Positions 1 through 11,785 of a stretch of 64,000 nt of DNA are shown one piece after another (position 1 is the first letter of the stretch; each line of letters begins with the position of its first letter). Source of the DNA: Ceratotherium simum simum (lineage: Eukaryota; Chordata; Mammalia; Perissodactyla; Rhinocerotidae). The DNA lies in assembly GCF_000283155.1 (NCBI RefSeq), contig NW_004454216.1, positions 10,497,168-10,561,167 on the forward strand, given 5' to 3'. Both the position numbers and the translations under genes were made by a program. The notes beneath the pieces are model-generated. The model was given only the letters and a program-made list of their open reading frames with translations, made no database searches and was not told the origin of the DNA.

Positions 1-102
1 ATGTAATCTATGCAGAAATAGAAGTATAATGATGTACACCTGAAATTTATACAATGTTATAAACCAATGTTACTGCAATAAACAAAAAATTAAAAAAAAA
101 CA
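1..102 (+). mobile_element. L1 3' end (3' UTR and A-rich tail)
   Basis: The segment ends in GCAATAAACAAAAAATT followed by an A run. It matches almost base for base the tail of the L1 at 56284-56393, so both come from the same L1 subfamily. The rest of the element lies upstream of the window. It has no coding content. Confidence 0.85.
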
Positions 103-1080
103 GGAGGCAGAAAACAATATGATCTCAGGAAGCCCACTGTAGTACACATTAGTTGTCTACTCCAAATCATTCTTCCTTACTAAGGAAAATCCCAGTTTTG
201 ACTCTGTCCCTTCCTATAGGGTGGCCACGTTAACCAGTTCTGGCCAATGTGATATAAACAGATGCGAACGTTTTTAAAAGCATAAAACTCAGCTGACATT
301 TTCCTTTAGACTTTTTTCCTTCTCCTTCCCCCTTTTCTTCCCTGGCATGGAGATAGGTTGTCCAAAGGTACAGCAGCATCTTGGAACTGTGAGGACGAAC
401 GCTATATGCTAAGGATGGTGTGGAAGGAAAATTGCAGCTGGTTGGGGCATTTTTGACATTGTGGGCTTGGCACGATTTCATAGGCCCACCACGGTTTATC
501 TTCAGACCTCAAAAGTAAACTCTTATTTGGTGAAGCAGCTGTCATTTCATACAATTGACTGCAATCCTAACCAATATTATAGCAAATAATACAGAGGTTC
601 ATTTTGGATCAGATAAAAGGAGTAAAGTCAAATGAGATGGGGAAAAAATGGAGAAATGAGAGATATAAAACGTATATGGGGCAAAGGAGTAAAAGTTGAT
701 ACAGATCAATAAGAATGACATTCCGTTCAATCTACGCTTTAGATGCTCTAAATTTAGATCTGAATTTTACTCATTACTCTGTTATAAATGTGCCTGCCAG
801 TGTTAGGCTCTGCACTTGTCCGGTAGCAGCTTTCATATTTCTATTATCTGGGACGCCATCTGACAGTTTTTTCATAGGCCCTAAATAGATGTTCTGACAG
901 TTTTTTTAAAGCCCCCAAATAGACGTGAGCTTCTTGTTTGTAACACAGCCACACTGTAGACACATTGCAAGTTTTAGGAAGATAAGTAGTAGGACTTCAT
1001 CCTATTTTACTGCTTTTTCTTTTAGATCTGCGATTTCTGGCAGGCCTTAGCCATAACCAGTGGCCTCTTTTCACGCTTGC
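103..1080. other. Unassigned DNA with a possible old interspersed repeat at about 190-600
   Basis: No gene is visible. The block at about 190-600 contains a stretch around CTGTGAGGACGAACGC and ends in CAATCCTAACCAATATT. That ending resembles the edge of ancient mammalian LTR or DNA-transposon relics, but I cannot name the family. The 83-codon minus-strand frame at 230-481 lies inside it and has no recognisable domain. The remainder is AT-rich and featureless. Confidence 0.35.
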
Positions 1081-1680
1081 TTAAAAAATTCTAAAAGAGA
1101 TGGCAAGTCCTTTCAAAAAATTAGTCCCATTATTTTGTCCCAATTCTTTTGCTGGGAAGATGACTCTTTCCAGCACATCCTGACCCCGCTCCACACAAAG
1201 CAACAGGAACTCTCTCCCCAGATAGACAGGTATCATTCTCTCACACTTTTGAGTTCTCGATTTCAGATACAGCTGTAGTCCAGTGCTGAAAAGCCATTTC
1301 CCACATGGCTTCTTACGTCCAATTGCAAAGGTGGACTCATTCAATATGCTTTCTTTGTGTAACATTGTCCGTTGATGGCGGTGATTTCACATCTACCCTG
1401 GGGCCAGTGTTGTATTCATTTCCAAAGAAAGCTCTGCCACTTGTTTTCCCCTTTCTTATAATAGCAGCAACAATTCCAGCTTCTGGCATGAAACACAAAA
1501 CAACATTACTTGCTATTAGATCCCTGCCAACTTTCTACAGCCTTGTCTGTTTCATGCTTCCACCTCTGCGGCAATGGATTAAAGAAATAACTTGCAGTAA
1601 CATTTATACCCATAGTCTGAGCATCAGGAAGACACAACTAAGCGTACGGTGGGAATTTGTTGTTCAATAGGATTTGAAAA
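1081..1680 (-). other. Unidentified segment with decayed protein-like frames on the minus strand
   Basis: Minus-strand reading gives several stretches of ordinary-looking amino acid composition separated by stops and frame changes, including an open frame at 1081-1365. A 121-codon plus-strand frame (1305-1670) overlaps it. This could be the relic of a retroelement or processed pseudogene, or chance in DNA of average GC content. I recognise no domain. Base composition is more GC-balanced than the flanks. No poly(A) tail or target duplication is evident. Confidence 0.2.
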
Positions 1681-2868
1681 GCACAAATGAAAGATAACTC
1701 ATTAAAGTAACATCTATTAACTGCATTGCCTGACCTCTCCACTACTTTAGAATTAAATTTTATCCCCTCCGATGTCTAGGGGCACAGATCTTTTTCTAAG
1801 CCACAGTACATCTGCTCTGCAGCCTCTGTAATAACTTCCCCTGAGCGTTTTATTTAACTCTAGCTAGTGAAGTTGGATATGTTCTAGGTAGTTCACACAA
1901 ATGCTAATTTGTCCTCCTTTTATTTATACAATGATGTGCATACTTTTTCCATAAATGTCAAAGAATTTTGCACTTTACTTATAAGACCCAAAAGACAACC
2001 ATTCCCTCCATTGTTTCTATTTTCTTGATGAGAAAGCAGAAGCACAAAAAGGCTCTGATTTTTGTACCTAAGTGTAATACTCCAACTGAGCACATTTCTC
2101 CTCAAAGACAGAGAATGGCCCTTTTGATATTTACAAGAGCTCTACAATTCCAAGAGAATCAGGTTGAAAGGAGGAACAGAAATATGGCACCTTGAGTGTG
2201 GAGCACTGGTTCTTAAGCGTTCTTTGCTTTTCTTCTATTATCAACTGCATACGCTCTGCTCTTCAACTTCAAGAGAAACTCACAGGAGGCTGAAAATGCC
2301 TTAGAAAATTTCAATGAGTACTTATAAAATTAAGATGTTTCCATCCACAAGTATTCCATCCTCAGTGATGATTCACTAATCGGTGCAGGTGGCCACTTGA
2401 TTAACAACACACTTCACGGAAGTGTGACAGGCAGGAGGAGCCTTCCTCAATTTGGTGTAAGTCAGCACAGTTTCTTATATGTCCAGTTTTCTTAGTCCTA
2501 CAAAGTTTCTGGAACTCCTGGCATAGTCCAGAAGTATTTTGGCATTTTACTTTTGATATGAGGGAGTGCTACCGGTAAGCAGCAACTAATCTTGTTCAAT
2601 AACCATATGGCGTCTGCTCCTTCAGAGTCTCAGTCAGCACTGATGAGCGCAGAATAACTTCACGTCATGGTAGCACTACTTGGAAATGTTTAATAAATAA
2701 TCAATTCATAAGTCGCAGACATCTCTTCCCTGTCTCCTCTATTTTAAAAACTTCTGTATCTCCAGACTTTAGCTCTGATTTTTTTTTAAAAACTTTATAG
2801 ACTATAGTGGCAAGTATTAGCTTTTCACCTCTTGACTTTTTCTCTAAAATGTTAATCAATGTCAAGAC
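1681..2868. other. Apparently unique non-coding DNA
   Basis: No gene, repeat family or RNA is recognised. The short frames at 1920-2105 and 1968-2195 overlap on opposite strands and have no recognisable content. Confidence 0.4.
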
Positions 2869-2965
2869 AATGTATGAATAATTAAGATCATTGACAATTA
2901 TTAATGTTAATAATTATTGCTATTTATTATTAATTATTAATAATTAATAATAATTTTCCTCAAAC
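2869..2965. repeat. AT-rich low-complexity (ATT/TAA)n tract
   Basis: Imperfect runs of TTAATAATTA-type units form an almost pure A/T block. Confidence 0.8.
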
Positions 2966-2984
2966 TAAACTTGAACAAGAGTTT

Positions 2985-3545
2985 TATATACATTTATCAT
3001 ATATAAAAGTTCACTCGGACAGTGAGAAACCTGGCTTCCATTATCTACAATTTATTGTTCGATATTGTTCAATTTATTACTTATTCAACCTAGAATACAT
3101 GTAAATTATTTTCAGAATGGCTAACATCTAATCTTACAAGAAATGAATTTATGAATTACCATACAGCATTTATTTATACAAAATTCTTTTTGTTTTTAGC
3201 TTTACCGTCTGCGGTGGAAACAGTTTTCAAAAATTGGTCATCTCCTTTTTTTTCCATCCCTTTCAGTGAGGTTAGATTCACATGCCATAATCTGCATTTC
3301 ATCCAGGAATTTCCCAACATCCTAACATATATATACACGTATATATACACATATATGGAAATATATATATGTATTTCATTTGTATATAGATAAGTTTACA
3401 ATGAATGAGTTCTGATAAATTCATACAGTCATATATGTTCACCAATCCAGTATCATATACAACAGTTCAATTACCCCAAAACCTCCCTTATGTGGCCACT
3501 TTGTAATCAACTATTACCCTCTCCCCCAACCTGGAAATACTAATT
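2985..3545 (-). mobile_element. Old L1 3' region fragment(s), with a TA-rich simple repeat at 3325-3375
   Basis: Wording such as CAGTGAGAAACCTGGCT and GAGTTCTGATAAATTCATAC is typical of the antisense 3' part of ancient L1 elements. The first motif also resembles the L1-like DNA near 45210-45240. Position 3325-3375 is an imperfect (TATACA/TATATG) repeat. No open frame survives. Confidence 0.55.
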
Positions 3546-4140
3546 TGTTTTATTTTCTTTTCCAGCTTTATTGAGGTATAATTGACAAACAAAATTGTAT
3601 AATAAAGTGTACAATGTGATGATTGACATATGTATGCATTGTGGAAAGATTCCCTCCATCAAGTTAATTAACAAGTTCATCATCTCAAATATTTACCTTT
3701 TTTTTCTTTTGGTGAGAACACTTAAGTTCTACTCTCTTAGCAAATTTCAATTATACAACAAATGCTATCAACTATAGTCATCATGTTATACGTTAGATCT
3801 TCAGAACTTATCTAATAAATGAAAATAATTTGCACCCCTTTACCAATCTCTCTCTATTTCCCTGCCCTGTGCCCTTGGCAAATACCATTCTAGTTTTTGT
3901 TCCTATGAGTTTGACTTTTTTTGTTGTTGTTTAGATTCCACATTTAAGTGGTACCGTGCAGTATTTGTCTTTGTCTGTCTGGCTTATTTCACTTAGCATA
4001 ATGCCCTCCAGGTTCATCCACATTGTTACAAGCAGCATTTCCTTCTTTTTAAAGGCTGAATAATATTTCATTGGGTATATATACATATATATCACATTTA
4101 TCCACTCATCCATCAAAGGACACCTAGGCTGTTTCCATAC
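3546..4140 (-). mobile_element. L1M 3' region, minus strand (part 1)
   Basis: The plus strand reads TTTATTGAGGTATAATTGAC, then TTGACTTTTTTTGTTGTTG, then CCCTCCAGGTTCATCCACAT. This is the complement of an L1 3' UTR running into the ORF2 C-terminus. The element stops abruptly at 4140 where an LTR starts and resumes at 4647 with CTTGGCTATTG, the expected next L1 sequence. The 71-codon frame at 3931-4146 is the remnant of the ORF2 C-terminus. Confidence 0.85.
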
Positions 4141-4646
4141 TGTCACCCGTTACTTGCCTCATGTAACTCAAAGGAGGTTTTGGAAGCACTTAACTGATTT
4201 TCCAAATTGTTTTTTTCATTATATTAAGAGATGCAATCATCAACCACCTTGAACCAGTCCAAACCCCGCCACAAGAGTGACACCAGCGTAGGTGGGTCGA
4301 GAAGTGCCCAAGGGTCCTTTTTAATGTTAAGCTTTCCACCCCATGAGGAGCTTAGCCTTATTACCATAACATGTGATATATGTGGAAGCATATTTTCCAA
4401 CTGCACCTGTGTGAACTTATACTCACCTCTACATGTGATGATGAAGCTTCTCTTTTAAATATTCATTCCCTATCTGAAATAAAATGCCCCTGGTTTCCTT
4501 GCTCAGAGAGCCACAGCTTTGGAAATAATTCCCCAGGGGCTCCTTATTTGCTGCAAATAAACCTTATTTTGTGTGACAACTACTTCTGGTGAAGGTTTTG
4601 ATTTCAGTTCACCAAGAAGTGGACCCACTTTGGTTCAGTAACAACA
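4141..4646 (+). mobile_element. Solo LTR (copy A of a family also at 58454-58963)
   Basis: A block of about 506 bp begins TGTCACC and ends near CAGTAACAACA. It carries a polyadenylation signal in GCAAATAAACC followed by TTTTGTGTG. It aligns throughout with 58454-58963, in the same orientation. It interrupts an L1 exactly between two consecutive L1 segments, so the insertion is clear. A 4-bp duplication is possible (ATAC/ACAC) but uncertain. There is no internal retroviral region, so it is a solo LTR. The family is not named; a short duplication would suit ERV1. Confidence 0.8.
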
Positions 4647-4905
4647 CCTTGGCTATTGTTAATAATGCTGCTATTAACATGGGGTACAGACACGTCTTCG
4701 AGATAATGATTTCATTTCCTTTGGATACATACCCAGAAGTGAGATTGCTGGATCATATGGTAGTTATATTTTTAATTTTTTGAGAAACCTCTATACTGTT
4801 TTCCATAGTGGCTGTACCAATTTACATTCCCACTAACAGTGCAGAGGGTTCCCTCTTCTTTACATCTTCACCAGCATTTGTTACCCCTTGTGTTTTTGAT
4901 GATAG
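4647..4905 (-). mobile_element. L1M ORF2 C-terminal region, minus strand (part 2)
   Basis: This continues the L1 at 3546-4140 after the LTR. CTTGGCTATTGTTAATAATG, then CATACCCAGAAGTGAGATTG and CACTAACAGTGCAGAGG are the complement of conserved ORF2 3' wording. At about 4905 the match ends and 5'-UTR-like DNA begins. Confidence 0.85.
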
Positions 4906-5775
4906 CCATCCTGGGACTGGGAGACTGGCAATTTTGCCTGCTCCCTCAGTGCTGAGCTCTATGGGGATAACCATTTTAGAATTGCTTCTTTGTTGGCTAC
5001 ACTCCTGTGGGACTTGCTCCTTTGGCTGTCAGAGCCAGGAGGTCCAGTGATTCGTCCTTTGGGCTTCAGCCATAAGAGCTGGGGTGCAGATGTGTGTACA
5101 AGCTCTTCCCAGGTAGACAGTGTGACTTGGAGAGGCTTGGAGAAGAAGGTGAGAGAGATGTCCACCAGCATTGCTTAAATCTAGGAAGGGTCACAGCCAG
5201 CTTCTAGTGCCTGCTAAATTAGAGGACTGACTCTCAGGCAGCAATTTTCAAAGTATGCAGGTAAACTGAGTCCAGAGAAAGACCAGGAGATGGGTGATTT
5301 TTCCTGTTCACTCTGCACTGAGCCTTGGGGGGATAGCTGTGGCAAGTTCTCATGCACTCATTAAGGACTGCTTCTTTGCTGTAGTCTTATGGGTCTCGTG
5401 GACACAAGCCCTGTGGGCTTTCAGAGCGAAGTGTTTTGGGAACCCCTCCCTCCAGTGAGAGTCTTAAAAGTTGGGGCTAGATGTGGGGTCCAAACCCTTT
5501 GCTACTCAGGAAGAAGTTAGTAGTGGGAGGTTCCCTCTGGATTGTATGGTGCTCTGCCTGGGTTGGGGTTTATGAAGAGAGTGTGTCTCAGCTTTTCCTG
5601 CCCATTTCCATGTGGGTATTTTTCATTTGTCTGACGAGCAGGAATAGCTCAGCCAGTTTCTGGATCTCCTTCAGAGGGAACTGCTTCATGTGTAGCTGTA
5701 CATTCAGTGGTCTGTGGAAGGAGGGCAGCTCAGGAGCCTCTTACATTGCCATCTTGGTCAATTCTTCTGATGTAC
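4906..5775 (-). mobile_element. L1 5' UTR-like segment, minus strand
   Basis: The block is GC-richer than its flanks and ends with TTGCCATCTTGGTCAATTC, the complement of the conserved L1 5' end (AAGATGGC). If it belongs to the same element as 3546-4905, then the 5' UTR is joined to the ORF2 end with roughly the middle of the element missing; otherwise it is a separate fragment. The long plus-strand frame at 5481-6068 crosses from this segment into a SINE and is not a gene. Confidence 0.55.
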
Positions 5776-5840
5776 TTTTGTTGCCAATTTATTTTTATAT
5801 ACCTATAATTTTTGATTTTCAAAGAATGCCATGTAAATTT

Positions 5841-6236
5841 GTTAGTGCCATCAAGTCGATCCTGACTCCTAGTGACCTTGTGTACAACAGAGTAGAACCC
5901 TGTCTGCTCTTTTGCGCCATCCTCTCACCTTCCGGTACTCTGTTAGACAATGCTCTGCTGCTATTTTTAGGGTTTTCATGGTCAATTTTTTCAAAAGTGA
6001 GTGGCCAGTCCTTCTTCTTAATCTGCTTTAGTCTGGAAGCTCCACCAAAATCTGTCTATCATGGGTGACCCTGCAGGTCTTTGAAATACCGATGGCATAG
6101 CTTTCGGCCTCACAGCAACACACAGCCGCCACAGTATGACAATCGACAGGTGGTGTGGTTCTCTGACTGGGAAACAAACCTAGGCTATGGCAGTGAGAGT
6201 ACGGAATCTAACCACTAGACCACCAAGGCTGGCTTG
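5841..6236 (-). mobile_element. Long tRNA-derived SINE with RTE-like tail (copy 1)
   Basis: Read on the minus strand it starts CAAGCCAGCCTTGGTGGTC, a tRNA-like promoter head with GGTCTAGTGGTTAGATTCC, then has a body of about 300 bp. It ends AGGATCGACTTGATGGCAC, a tail resembling RTE-type LINE 3' ends. A second copy lies at 60214-60613. At about 396 bp it is much longer than the usual 200-270 bp EREs here and more diverged, so it is probably older. No clear target duplication. Confidence 0.75.
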
Positions 6237-6600
6237 TCATATACACAGAATTATACAACATGTAACCTTTTGAGTCTGAATTCCTTCACTAAGCAAAATA
6301 CCTGTACAATTTGTCTATGTTATTGTGTGAATCAATAGTTCTTCCCTTTTTATTGCTGAGTAGTTTTCCATTTTATAGATGAACCATAGACTGTTTTTCC
6401 ATTCACCTGTTGAAGGATATCTTGTTTCCAATTTTTCAAGATTATGAATTATAGAGCTTCTATAAACATTTATGCATGGTTCTTTGTATAAATGTAATTA
6501 ACTTTAACCTTTATGGATATAAGTAACAGAATGTACAATTTACCCATTTAAAGTGTACAATTCAATAGTATTCAACATATTCACAGATATGTGCGACCAT
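6237..6600 (-). mobile_element. Old L1 3' fragments, minus strand
   Basis: Two pieces are visible. At 6240-6500 the complement of an ORF2 end is seen (CTGAGTAGTTTTCCATTTTA). At 6520-6600, AAAGTGTACAATTCAATAG followed by GTGCGACCATCACTGCAAT is a typical L1 3' UTR. Their order means they come from two elements. Confidence 0.7.
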
Positions 6601-8500
6601 CACTGCAATTTAGAATATTTTCATCTTGGCATTCATTGGGCTTCCTGGATATGTAGATTATTATTTTTCAATAATTTTGGGATGTGTTCCACCATTATTC
6701 CTTTGAATATTTTCCTGCTCCTTAGTCTCTCTGCTCTCACCTTTCCTTTCCTTTACACATATTTTGTTGTGCTTAATAGTGTCCCATACTTCCCTGAGAC
6801 TCTGTTCATGTTTTCCTCATTCTTCTCTCTGTTCTTTGGATTGCATAGTCTCTATCAATCCATCTCTAAGTTCCCTAATTCTTTCTTTTGCCAATCAAAT
6901 CTACTATTAGGTACCTCCAGTGAATTTATTTCAATTATTAATCTTTCAATTCCAGAATTTCCATTTGGTTCATCTTTATTTTTTCTATTTTCTATTTCTA
7001 TTATATTTTTTTCCCATATTCTCTATTTGATTTGATATTATCATCATATCTTCTTTACTTCTTTAATCACGTTTTCCTTTAGTTATTGGGCATATTTATA
7101 ATGGCTACTTTGAAGTCTCTTTTAGTTAAATCCAACATCTAGTTACTCTCACAGGCAGTTTCTGTTGCCTGCCCTATTTCCAGTAGATAGCTTATACTTT
7201 CCTGGTTCTTTGCACATCTCATAAATTTTTTGTTGGAAACTGCCCATTTTAGATAATATATTGTAGCAACTCTAAGTACAGTTTCCTACCTCTGGGGCTT
7301 GTTATTATTATATTCTTGTTATGGCTATTGTTATTTAGTGATTGGCTGGATTATTTTAGTGAAGACTATTTCTGACCCACCTCTCCCACACACTGCCAAA
7401 CAGTGTTAAACCTCTGATGGTTCTTCTCCTGGGGCACAGTCTTGGTTCTGAGCACAGTCACCCTGCGACAAAAGTGGCTTTGGCAGGACCCAGTTTGACT
7501 GTCTCTTTCCCTGACCACACCCAGCTGTTAAACTCCACTAAGTGCTTGCTTATTGCTCTATTGTTTTCAACAATGCCCTGGGCATAAATTGCTCCACAAA
7601 CTAAACCAACCAAATTTAGGCTCCTTTGAAGGGATAGTTTCTGAGGTCAGTGGTTGAGATTTGTTCTAACCCCAGGCTGTCTCAGGCAAACTAACAAGCC
7701 TAAAAGCTTAACTCATATCTGCAAAGAATCTGCCAGTATCTTCCCAGTTGCCATTTACCAAAACCTCCACTGTTTTTCAGAGCATCTTTAGGCTTGAACT
7801 TCTTTACATTATGTTGTAAATGAAGTCAGTTCCTTTGAGACAGGTTAGGGGCTGTCTGTTTCAAAGTCTGCTCTCCCCCTAGGTAAAATCTCTGGGCCAT
7901 AGCTCTGGAGCTGTATGTTGAGACAATGGCTTGCATCTCTGAGTGACATCCCCACTTTGGAAGCTGGGTGCTGGGTACGGAGGGGGCAGTAGCCTCAGAT
8001 CTTCTTGGCTTGCCTCTTCCAGTATGGAAGAACCATCTTACAAGCTCCACTTTATGAGGGAGGGCAAGAGTAGTCAGGCTCCACTATTCACAGTAATGCC
8101 ATGATAAGGTAAAGCCTTCATCCTGTGAGTAGGATCTGGGTGGAAGAGGGAGCCCCCGCCTCTCAGTTGCAATCTCCTGGAACTTATCTTAACAACTGGT
8201 AGCTGGGGGTAGGATGAGAAAGGCTGATGTTCTGCCCATCCTGGGAATAAAGCCTTCTGATTGGGAGCTGGGGGAAGAGGGAGTCCGGTGTTCTTGGCTG
8301 CGCCAGTCTGGAGTGTGGTTTCTGTTATGTTGAGTTGGGATGTGGGAGGGAGGGAGTGAATGTTGGTTCAAATACCACAAAATTTTCCTATTACTGGATT
8401 TTAGTATAGTTTTTTGAATAAATATTTCTTAATTAGCTGCACTTCCTTTGGACCATTTCCAGAGATTTTAAATGGTTATTCTTTTTAAATAATTTTCACC
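6601..8500 (-). mobile_element. Old L1M 5' region, minus strand
   Basis: The plus strand carries the complement of the long 5' region of ancient L1: GCTACTTTGAAGTCTCTTTT, then CATAAATTTTTTGTTGGAAA, then the purine-rich blocks GGAGCTGGGGGAAGAGGGAG. The open frame at 6553-7035 is antisense to this and encodes only a low-complexity hydrophobic string, so it is not a gene. Confidence 0.65.
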
Positions 8501-8639
8501 AGTTTTACTGAAGACTGGGTGTGTGGAACTCCTCATGCTGGCATATGTGAAAATTCGTATCATCTTAAATTTTAATTCAATTGTGTAAATACCTAGCAGT
8601 GGGATTATTAAAGCACCACAATCTTGAGATAAGAGTTAT

Positions 8640-9370
8640 TGAGTACTTTTTCATGTGCTTAATAAGAGGATATGTGAATGGCAAATAAGTATATAAAAAG
8701 ATCTTCAACATCATTATCCTCAAGGGAAATATAAATTGAAACCACAATCCTATAACACCACACACCTATTGGAATAGCTAATATACAACAAGATGACAAT
8801 ACCAAATGCTAGTGAGGATCTGAAACAACTGAAACTCTAATCCATAGTTTCTAGGCATGCAGAAGAGTACACACTACTCTGGAAAAGTCTGGCAATTTCT
8901 TAAAAAGTTTAGCACACACTCACCATATGACCCAGTAATTCTCAGTATTCTCAGTATTGACTCTAGAGAAATTTAAAACAAAACAAAAAAAATTATGTTC
9001 ACTCAAAACCCTGTACATGAATGATTATTGTAGCTTTATTGATAATTGTTGAAATTGGAATAATCCAAATGTCTCTTAAAAACTGAATAAACAAACTGTT
9101 ATAAATCCATAAAAAGGAGCATCAGCATTAAAAAGGAACAGATTCTTAATACCCACAATAATATGGATGACCCTTAAAGGCATTAAACCAAGTAAAAGAA
9201 GCTCATTTCAAAAGGTTACATACTATATAATTTCATTTATGATATTTTTGAAAAGACCAAACTATGCGACAGAGAACAGATCAGTGATTGCCAGCAATTT
9301 GAGGTTGATGAATAAATGAAAAGCAATAGGATATATTGGAGGATATGAGGAGCTATTTGGTTTAAAACTA
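8640..9370 (+). mobile_element. Old L1M ORF2 3' part, plus strand (part 1)
   Basis: GAATGGCAAATAAGTATATA, CACACACCTATTGGAATAGC and ATGACCCAGTAATTCTCAGT are decayed versions of the conserved ORF2 C-terminal coding wording. Many stops and indels are present. It is interrupted by the LTR-like block at 9400-9795. Confidence 0.8.
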
Positions 9371-9399
9371 ATTCAGCCTGACCTTGTTTTTCCAGAAAG

Positions 9400-9795
9400 G
9401 CCTGATGTGGCCTGTTGAGCATGCATTATACATCTGCTTTAAACATTTACAATGCCCCAAAGACAAGAATGATGCCGTTAAAGATAAGGATGTAACTTCC
9501 CCCCATATCAGCATTTCTTTAAGGATAAGCATCTCTTCCTAGAAACTAAGGATTAATTACCGACCTGATGAGTTCACCTTGTGACCACTGACCTGCTGTG
9601 CCAGCAAAGCAATCTCATGACTGTTGTAAAAGAGATATTCCTGTCATATGTGATGTATGATCTTTGTTCTAAGATGGTACATAACCACTCTGTACACCCC
9701 ACTTCTTTGGTGTGCTTCCTTCCTTGGAGAAGGAAGCCCCTAGAACTATAGTCCTCAGACCTGGTTCATGTAATAAGCTCACCCCAATTTTGGTT
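9400..9795 (+). mobile_element. LTR-like insertion inside L1
   Basis: A non-L1 block separates two consecutive parts of one L1. It contains a TGTAATAAGCTCACCCC stretch near its end, which looks like an LTR polyadenylation region, and CTCTGTACACCCCACTTC shortly before. The family is not identified. Ends are approximate (a TGTTGAGC start near 9411 is possible). Confidence 0.5.
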
Positions 9796-9995
9796 TATAG
9801 ATTGATTGTGGATTATTTGCATCGACAGGGTGAAGGAGGGTATAACTATAAAGACATGGCAGATGAAAATTTGGGGGATACTGAAATTGTTCTTTAACCT
9901 GAGTTTGGTAGTAGTTACATAAATCAAAACAAGTGTATAGTCACAAAACTGTCACTAATCAAAAAAAAAGTAAACTTTATGTTAATTTATAAAAT
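9796..9995 (+). mobile_element. L1M 3' UTR, plus strand (part 2)
   Basis: GGGTGAAGGAGGGTATAACT, GAAATTTGGGGGATACTG-like wording and CAAAACTGTCACTAATC form a decayed L1 3' UTR. It continues the element that ends at about 9370. Confidence 0.7.
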
Positions 9996-11330
9996 AATTT
10001 TTTTAAGTGAGGGGAAATCTAAACATAAACCTGTTCTTAGTGAAAGTAGTTAGAAACAAAATTATATATTTCAACCCAAGAAATCTCATACTTTGCCTGA
10101 GTCCTTCAGGGAAAGAACACTACAGTCACAGTAACATCCTAAGCTAATGCCTTATAAATTTTTGAACATAACGATCCATGTTGATAATAATTTTCATTTT
10201 TATTGCAATATCACAGAGCAAGATATATGTCAAAACAGAAATCCTCCATTTGTTGGTTAAGTAAAGGTTGTGTCTGATTAACAATCATTGATTTTATTTA
10301 TTTTTGTGGAATACATCATCTGGATGAGCAAGCTTGATTTTCTACATCTGTTTAAAATATATGTTTCTTAAATTTTTTTCTTGAGTGCCTTGAATTTAGT
10401 GTCATTTATACAGAGAATCTTGTTCTGTGGACATGGTGCTTTAAAAATTCATTGAGAAATATTAGATATAAATTAGATAAATTTACCTAGAAATTCATCA
10501 TGGGAGTAGTGGTGGGGAGAAAAACTCATTCTGAAATATTGTTGCTATGGTACAGAGGGAGGCTTTAAAAGTTTAAAATTGCAGTATTCAATTCAGATAA
10601 AGCAGTCATTCTAAAGACTTTTTAGTAATCAGGCAGCAGCTGCAATGGCAGAATTTAACATTTATAGTGGAAATTTGAAATATTAATTGTCAAGCTGCAA
10701 AATGCTGATTTTTCTCAAACCAACAAGAAAAAATAGTGTAATATTTGATATTCAACAACCATTTTAATTAGAAAAAGAGAAACAAAAAATAAACAAACTT
10801 GTGATTAAGATATTCTTGTTCTTAAAACCATAGTGTCTTAGGGCACAAAAGTCTCTTAGAGGTCACATAATGCTAATTATTGATTAATGCTTGAGTCTCC
10901 TCCATAACATCCTTGAAATTCTGCAATTGCAACACCTAGCGAGATAGTTTATAGAAGTAACTGACTAAATTTATCTAAGTTAAATTTGACTGAGGAGTGA
11001 TATCCTTCTTTGATATTATGTAATATTTTAGTTCTATATCTTGTATACTACTCTGGTTTCAAAATTATAATTGATACAGTAGAAATGATTTTGAATTATA
11101 AGTGAATAGAATGACTTGGTTTTATCCTTGGCTTTAATATTTATATAGTGAATGAAATTCTATAAAAGTCTTGAGCTCTCTGAGCTCATTTTTTATCATC
11201 TATAAAATAAAAGTCCTAACATCTTATTCAACTAACTTCATTAGATGAGTTTCAAGTAATATAGCAAGTGAAATCAATTTATAAAACTGTGGAGAAAGAT
11301 TATATTATTTTCTTTTGAGTACATATAGAA
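9996..11330. other. Apparently unique non-coding DNA
   Basis: AT-rich, with no recognised repeat, gene or RNA. Confidence 0.4.
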
Positions 11331-11522
11331 TATTTATAAAAATTGACCATGTCTTAGACCACAAAAAAAAGAGTCAATAAATTCCCAAATTCAATAGCAT
11401 AGAGATTTTTTAACAAAATGCCATAAAATAAGTAACATTCAAATAGTTAAAATAAGTGACATAAGCCCATAATCCTTAAGATAAAAAACAAGTCATATGG
11501 ACATTAAAAATTATAGAACTTA

Positions 11523-11785
11523 GGGGCTGGCCCAGTGGTGTAATGGTTAAGTTCACACATTCTGCTTCAGCGGCCCAGGGTTAGCAGGTTTGGATCCCAG
11601 GCACGCACCGACACACCACTTGTCAAGCCATGCTGTGGCAGGTGTCCCATGTACAAAGTAGAGGAAGATGGGCACGGATGTTAGCCCAGGGCCAGTGTTC
11701 CTCAGCAATGAGGAGGATTGGCAACAGATGTTAGCTTAGGGCTAATTTTCTCAATAAGAATAAAATAAAATAATAAAAAAAATAA
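11523..11785 (+). mobile_element. ERE SINE
   Basis: It starts GGGGCTGGCCCAGTGGTGTA (tRNA-like head), has the ATGGGCACGGATGTTAGC body and an (AATAA)n tail. It is flanked by an approximate duplication, AAAATTATAGAACT at 11507-11520 and AAAATATGGAACT at 11786-11798. It is non-coding and mobilised by L1 machinery. Confidence 0.93.

Noticed and set aside
1305..1670. 121-codon plus-strand frame as a gene
   Set aside because: No recognisable domain, no exon signals, and it overlaps an equally plausible antisense frame.
5481..6068. 195-codon open frame
   Set aside because: It spans the antisense of an L1 5' UTR and part of a SINE, with no domain.
6553..7035. 160-codon frame with hydrophobic, membrane-like composition
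   Set aside because: It is antisense to old L1 and T-rich; the hydrophobic look comes from base composition.
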